64,000 nt of DNA. Origin: Tepidisphaera sp. Its GTDB lineage: Bacteria; Planctomycetota; Phycisphaerae; Phycisphaerales; UBA1924. The stretch is from the NCBI GenBank assembly GCA_016124375.1, contig WGNV01000001.1, positions 62,001 through 126,000 of the forward strand. Reading direction: 5' to 3'. Position numbers and translations under genes: made by a program. Positions 61,475 through 64,000 of the stretch are shown one piece after another. Under the pieces are notes generated by a model. The model had not been told where the DNA came from. It ran no database searches and saw nothing but the letters and a program-made list of their open reading frames with translations. Every line of letters starts with the position of its first letter. The first letter of the stretch is position 1.

Positions 61475-64000
61475 TTACAGGCCCTGGATGATCTGATCCA
61501 GCAGCGAGCGGGCGTTCTGGCGGCCCAGGAAGAAGTCGGTGTTGGTGATCGTGTCGAAGCTGTTCGAGAGCGTGCGGGTGGTGTTGGAGAGCGTGAAGTT
61601 GCGGCTGGTGCCCGGGCGGTTGGTGACCGAGTCGGCGGCCAGCGGGTCGAACGACGTCGCGGCCGTGCCGTTGTCGCTGCTGACTCGCAGGCCCACCAGC
61701 TCGCCCACGCGACGCCCGACGGCGCCGGTGAGGGCCTGGATGAGCTGGTTGGCTCCGGCGTTGCCGCCGCCATAACCCTGGAGCGCGAGGGTGGGGATGA
61801 AGACGACACCCTCGTCGGAGAGATCGGCGTTGAGGGGGTCGGAGTGCTGGGTGTAGCCGTAGGGCTGGGTGTTCAGGAAGGTGTTGGCCTGCAGGAGGGA
61901 GAAGTTGAAGCCGCTGAAGGGCTGGAAGAGCGGGGTGACGACGTCTGAAGACGAGGTGAGGAAGATGGTGGAGAAGGGCTGGCCTTCGAAGTCGGCGGGG
62001 TTGGAGGAGAAGTGGAAGGACAGGCCGCCGCTGGGCGAGGAGACGTTCTGGAACGTGGAGGTGAGGGAGGAGATAAGGCTGGAGACGATGTAGTCCTGCA
62101 GGGTCTGGCCGTTGTTGGCATCACCGACGAAGCCCAGGGCCCGGACATCGAGCGGGGCGATCTGGGTGGTGGCGTTGCCGGTCTCGAGCCAGTTGATCGT
62201 GCCGCCCTCGGTTTCGATCAGCACGTTCTGGACCGAGCGAATGGCCTGCCCGGTGCCGGCGGTGGTGACGACGATCTGGTAGTCGGTGTTGTTGGAGCCC
62301 TGGATGTAGACGGCGAAGGTGCCGGCGACGCCCGGCTGACCCTGACGGCTGGGCGCGATGAAGTCGATGTAGAAGTCGCCGTTGGCGTCGTATCCGTAGG
62401 TGGTCGAGCCGTTGGTGGCGATGACCGTGTTGGGCGTGCCGCCGAAGGGCTTGAAGTCGCTGGGGCTGAAGACCAGCGAGGCGTCGTTCACCGAGGTGGA
62501 GTTGGAGGTATCGAACAGGCCGAACTGCACCGTGCCGCGGTTGTCGGCGAGGGTGACGGGGTCGGCCGCGCCCAGGATCGAGCCCAGGTCGGTCAGGCGG
62601 ACGGAGATCCGCATGTGGGTGCCGGGGGCGATCGCCTGGCGATTGTTGAGGTGGAAGACGTCGGCGTCGGGGAAGATGTCGGTCGGAACGCCCGCGTGCC
62701 CGGTGGGGCCGATGGCGCTGCTGATGGTGTTGGTGAGCGTGCCCGCGGCGTCACGCGACGAGACGACGCCGTTGCCGTTGGAACCGGTCACCACGTCGTC
62801 GGCGGTGTTCGGCACCCCGTCGGCCCCGACGTTCAGCGTGAAGGTGAAGTTGCCCACGATGATGCTGGAGCGGTCGTCGGCGGTGCCGAAGAGCCCGTCG
62901 GTGCCGGCGAACTGGATCGGCGGCGGGGCGTTGACGACCGGCGTCCCGTTGCCGGCGTTGGTGGTCGAGGTGAAGCCCGAGTTGGCGTCGTCGAAGATCT
63001 CGACGGAGAAGTTGTAATCACCGATGCTGCCCGGCACGAAGATCTCGGGGTTGTTCACCGTGGCGGTGCTGGTGATCGAGTTGGCCGAACCCACCACGAT
63101 GTAGTAGGTGCCGGTGGTCAGGATCAGGTAGTTGGCGGGGAAGCTCTGCTGCAGGTTGTCGGAGGTCGGCGTCGGCAGGCTGATGGCGTCGTTGGAGGGC
63201 GCGAGGTTGGTCACGGCCTGGCCCGCGGAATCGATCAGCGTGAGGCCGGCCCGGTTGGCGGCACCCGAAAGGGCGCCCAGACGCAGGATCTGCCCGGCCT
63301 GGAGCGTGACGGCGTAGACGTCCGAGTCACCGGCGAGGCGGAAGAAGTTGGTGTCGTTGTCGGGGTGGTCACCGATGTAGCCGCGGATGGTGGTCGTGGT
63401 GTTGATCTCGGGCAACCCGTCGGGCGTGTTGTGGTTGTCGAGCACCACGTTGAGGTTGACCGGGCCGTAGAAGTCGACCCGGGTGCCGCCCGTGGTGGTG
63501 CTGACGCCCGGAGTGATCTTGTCGCCCGCGTCGCCGATCTGAGCGTCGCCCCGGTAGTCGTCGTTGGTGGCTTCGGTGAAGCCGTTGCCGTTGCCGTCGA
63601 GGCGCTGGCTGACGAGCTGGGGACGGAGGATGTTGGCCGCCAGGCGGAACTGGTAGACACCCGGGCCGGGCTGGCTGGGCACCTGGGGCAGGTTTCGGGA
63701 GGTGATGCTGCGGCTGAAGCGGACGGTGGCGGTGAAGTTAGCCGCGTTGTACGACACGGTGTAATCCGTACCTTCGACCAGCGTGATGAAGGTCTGCCCG
63801 GCGGAGCCGCGAATCTCCGAGACGCTGAGGGCGGCCGAGAGGGTGCTGGCGTTGATGGGCTGGTTGAAGACGATGTTGGCCGAGTAGGTGTTGCTGTTGA
63901 CGGACACGACCAGGTCCGAGACCTGCAGGGGCTGGGGGATGGGCAGGGGCGCGGCGACCTGGAAGTTGGTGGCGCCGGGGGTCTGGCCCAGGCCGATGAT
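61475..64000 (-). CDS. Large surface protein with Big_5-like and pre-peptidase-like segments, 5' end outside the window
   Basis: The frame stays open to the end of the window, so at least 841 residues are encoded and the start is beyond 64000. Repeating beta-rich segments look like Ig-like domains (ANIVFNQPINASTLSAALSV near the visible start) and a pre-peptidase C-terminal-like domain (FFRLAGDSDVYAVTLQAGQI). The sequence is rich in Asn, Thr and Gly with few Cys and Lys. It lacks a PEP-CTERM or dockerin tail at its C terminus (ending SLLDQIIQGL). It is probably secreted or cell-surface; the ligand is unknown. Confidence 0.85.
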   Translation of the reverse strand: MIGLGQTPGATNFQVAAPLPIPQPLQVSDLVVSVNSNTYSANIVFNQPINASTLSAALSVSEIRGSAGQTFITLVEGTDYTVSYNAANFTATVRFSRSITSRNLPQVPSQPGPGVYQFRLAANILRPQLVSQRLDGNGNGFTEATNDDYRGDAQIGDAGDKITPGVSTTTGGTRVDFYGPVNLNVVLDNHNTPDGLPEINTTTTIRGYIGDHPDNDTNFFRLAGDSDVYAVTLQAGQILRLGALSGAANRAGLTLIDSAGQAVTNLAPSNDAISLPTPTSDNLQQSFPANYLILTTGTYYIVVGSANSITSTATVNNPEIFVPGSIGDYNFSVEIFDDANSGFTSTTNAGNGTPVVNAPPPIQFAGTDGLFGTADDRSSIIVGNFTFTLNVGADGVPNTADDVVTGSNGNGVVSSRDAAGTLTNTISSAIGPTGHAGVPTDIFPDADVFHLNNRQAIAPGTHMRISVRLTDLGSILGAADPVTLADNRGTVQFGLFDTSNSTSVNDASLVFSPSDFKPFGGTPNTVIATNGSTTYGYDANGDFYIDFIAPSRQGQPGVAGTFAVYIQGSNNTDYQIVVTTAGTGQAIRSVQNVLIETEGGTINWLETGNATTQIAPLDVRALGFVGDANNGQTLQDYIVSSLISSLTSTFQNVSSPSGGLSFHFSSNPADFEGQPFSTIFLTSSSDVVTPLFQPFSGFNFSLLQANTFLNTQPYGYTQHSDPLNADLSDEGVVFIPTLALQGYGGGNAGANQLIQALTGAVGRRVGELVGLRVSSDNGTAATSFDPLAADSVTNRPGTSRNFTLSNTTRTLSNSFDTITNTDFFLGRQNARSLLDQIIQGL

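Overview
The window is high-GC bacterial chromosome, almost certainly from a planctomycete, most likely a Phycisphaerales-type member. The pointers are two secreted proteins ending in paired DxNxDG dockerin-like repeats of the Phycisphaerales 'GC' type, three secreted proteins with a PEP-CTERM-like tail (Pro-rich start, short hydrophobic helix, terminal Arg run), a YncE/alkaline-phosphatase fusion, and many planctomycete-style hypothetical proteins. The assignment is inference, because no rRNA is present. No tRNA, rRNA, CRISPR array, phage or insertion sequence was seen.

Region 1 (1-18.3 kb) is mostly housekeeping: a GT2 glycosyltransferase coupled to a LABN membrane protein, L-serine dehydratase, a 2OG-Fe oxygenase, a SNF2 ATPase next to a MEMO1-like protein, a PKD/dockerin surface protein, a UDP-sugar pyrophosphorylase, an orphan CoA-transferase subunit, a PEP-CTERM protein and NrdR. 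The gap at 15257-15736 is packed with small hairpins.

Region 2 (18.5-32.3 kb) holds thrS, preceded by an apparent threonine attenuator: a 15-codon leader peptide with nine Thr codons followed by an intrinsic terminator. Next come HEAT-repeat and YdcF-like proteins, type II NADH dehydrogenase, SSB, a large phosphoesterase and recA. RecA carries an unusual extension of about 115 residues at its N terminus.

Region 3 (32.3-47.7 kb) includes Rpe, a four-gene translationally coupled set resembling the late steps of a glycosylated and acylated carotenoid acid pathway (aldehyde dehydrogenase, CrtI/CrtN-type desaturase, acyltransferase, glycosyltransferase), a VTT membrane protein, a SpoU methyltransferase, two GNAT acetyltransferases, and an AT-richer Panacea-type toxin-antitoxin pair.

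Region 4 (47.7-61.4 kb) is a carbohydrate-use locus. It has a LacI-family repressor, a lipoprotein with a glycoamylase/GH144-like fold, an ABC ATPase, a PEP-CTERM protein, a GH94 phosphorylase, a pseudopilin, a substrate-binding protein, two permeases and a dockerin protein with a CBM-like start. Four promoters share one design: -35, 17-base spacer, -10, then a pseudo-palindromic TGAAA-N-CG-type operator whose first T is the last T of the -10. This ties the locus into one predicted regulon. The enzyme combination suggests uptake and phosphorolysis of a beta-glucan, possibly beta-1,2-glucan or cellodextrins. The window ends inside a large surface protein.

Two features recur across the window: arrays of four or five degenerate 7-8 bp units placed against start or stop codons, and -10 boxes 6-8 bases before start codons, which suggests leaderless transcripts.
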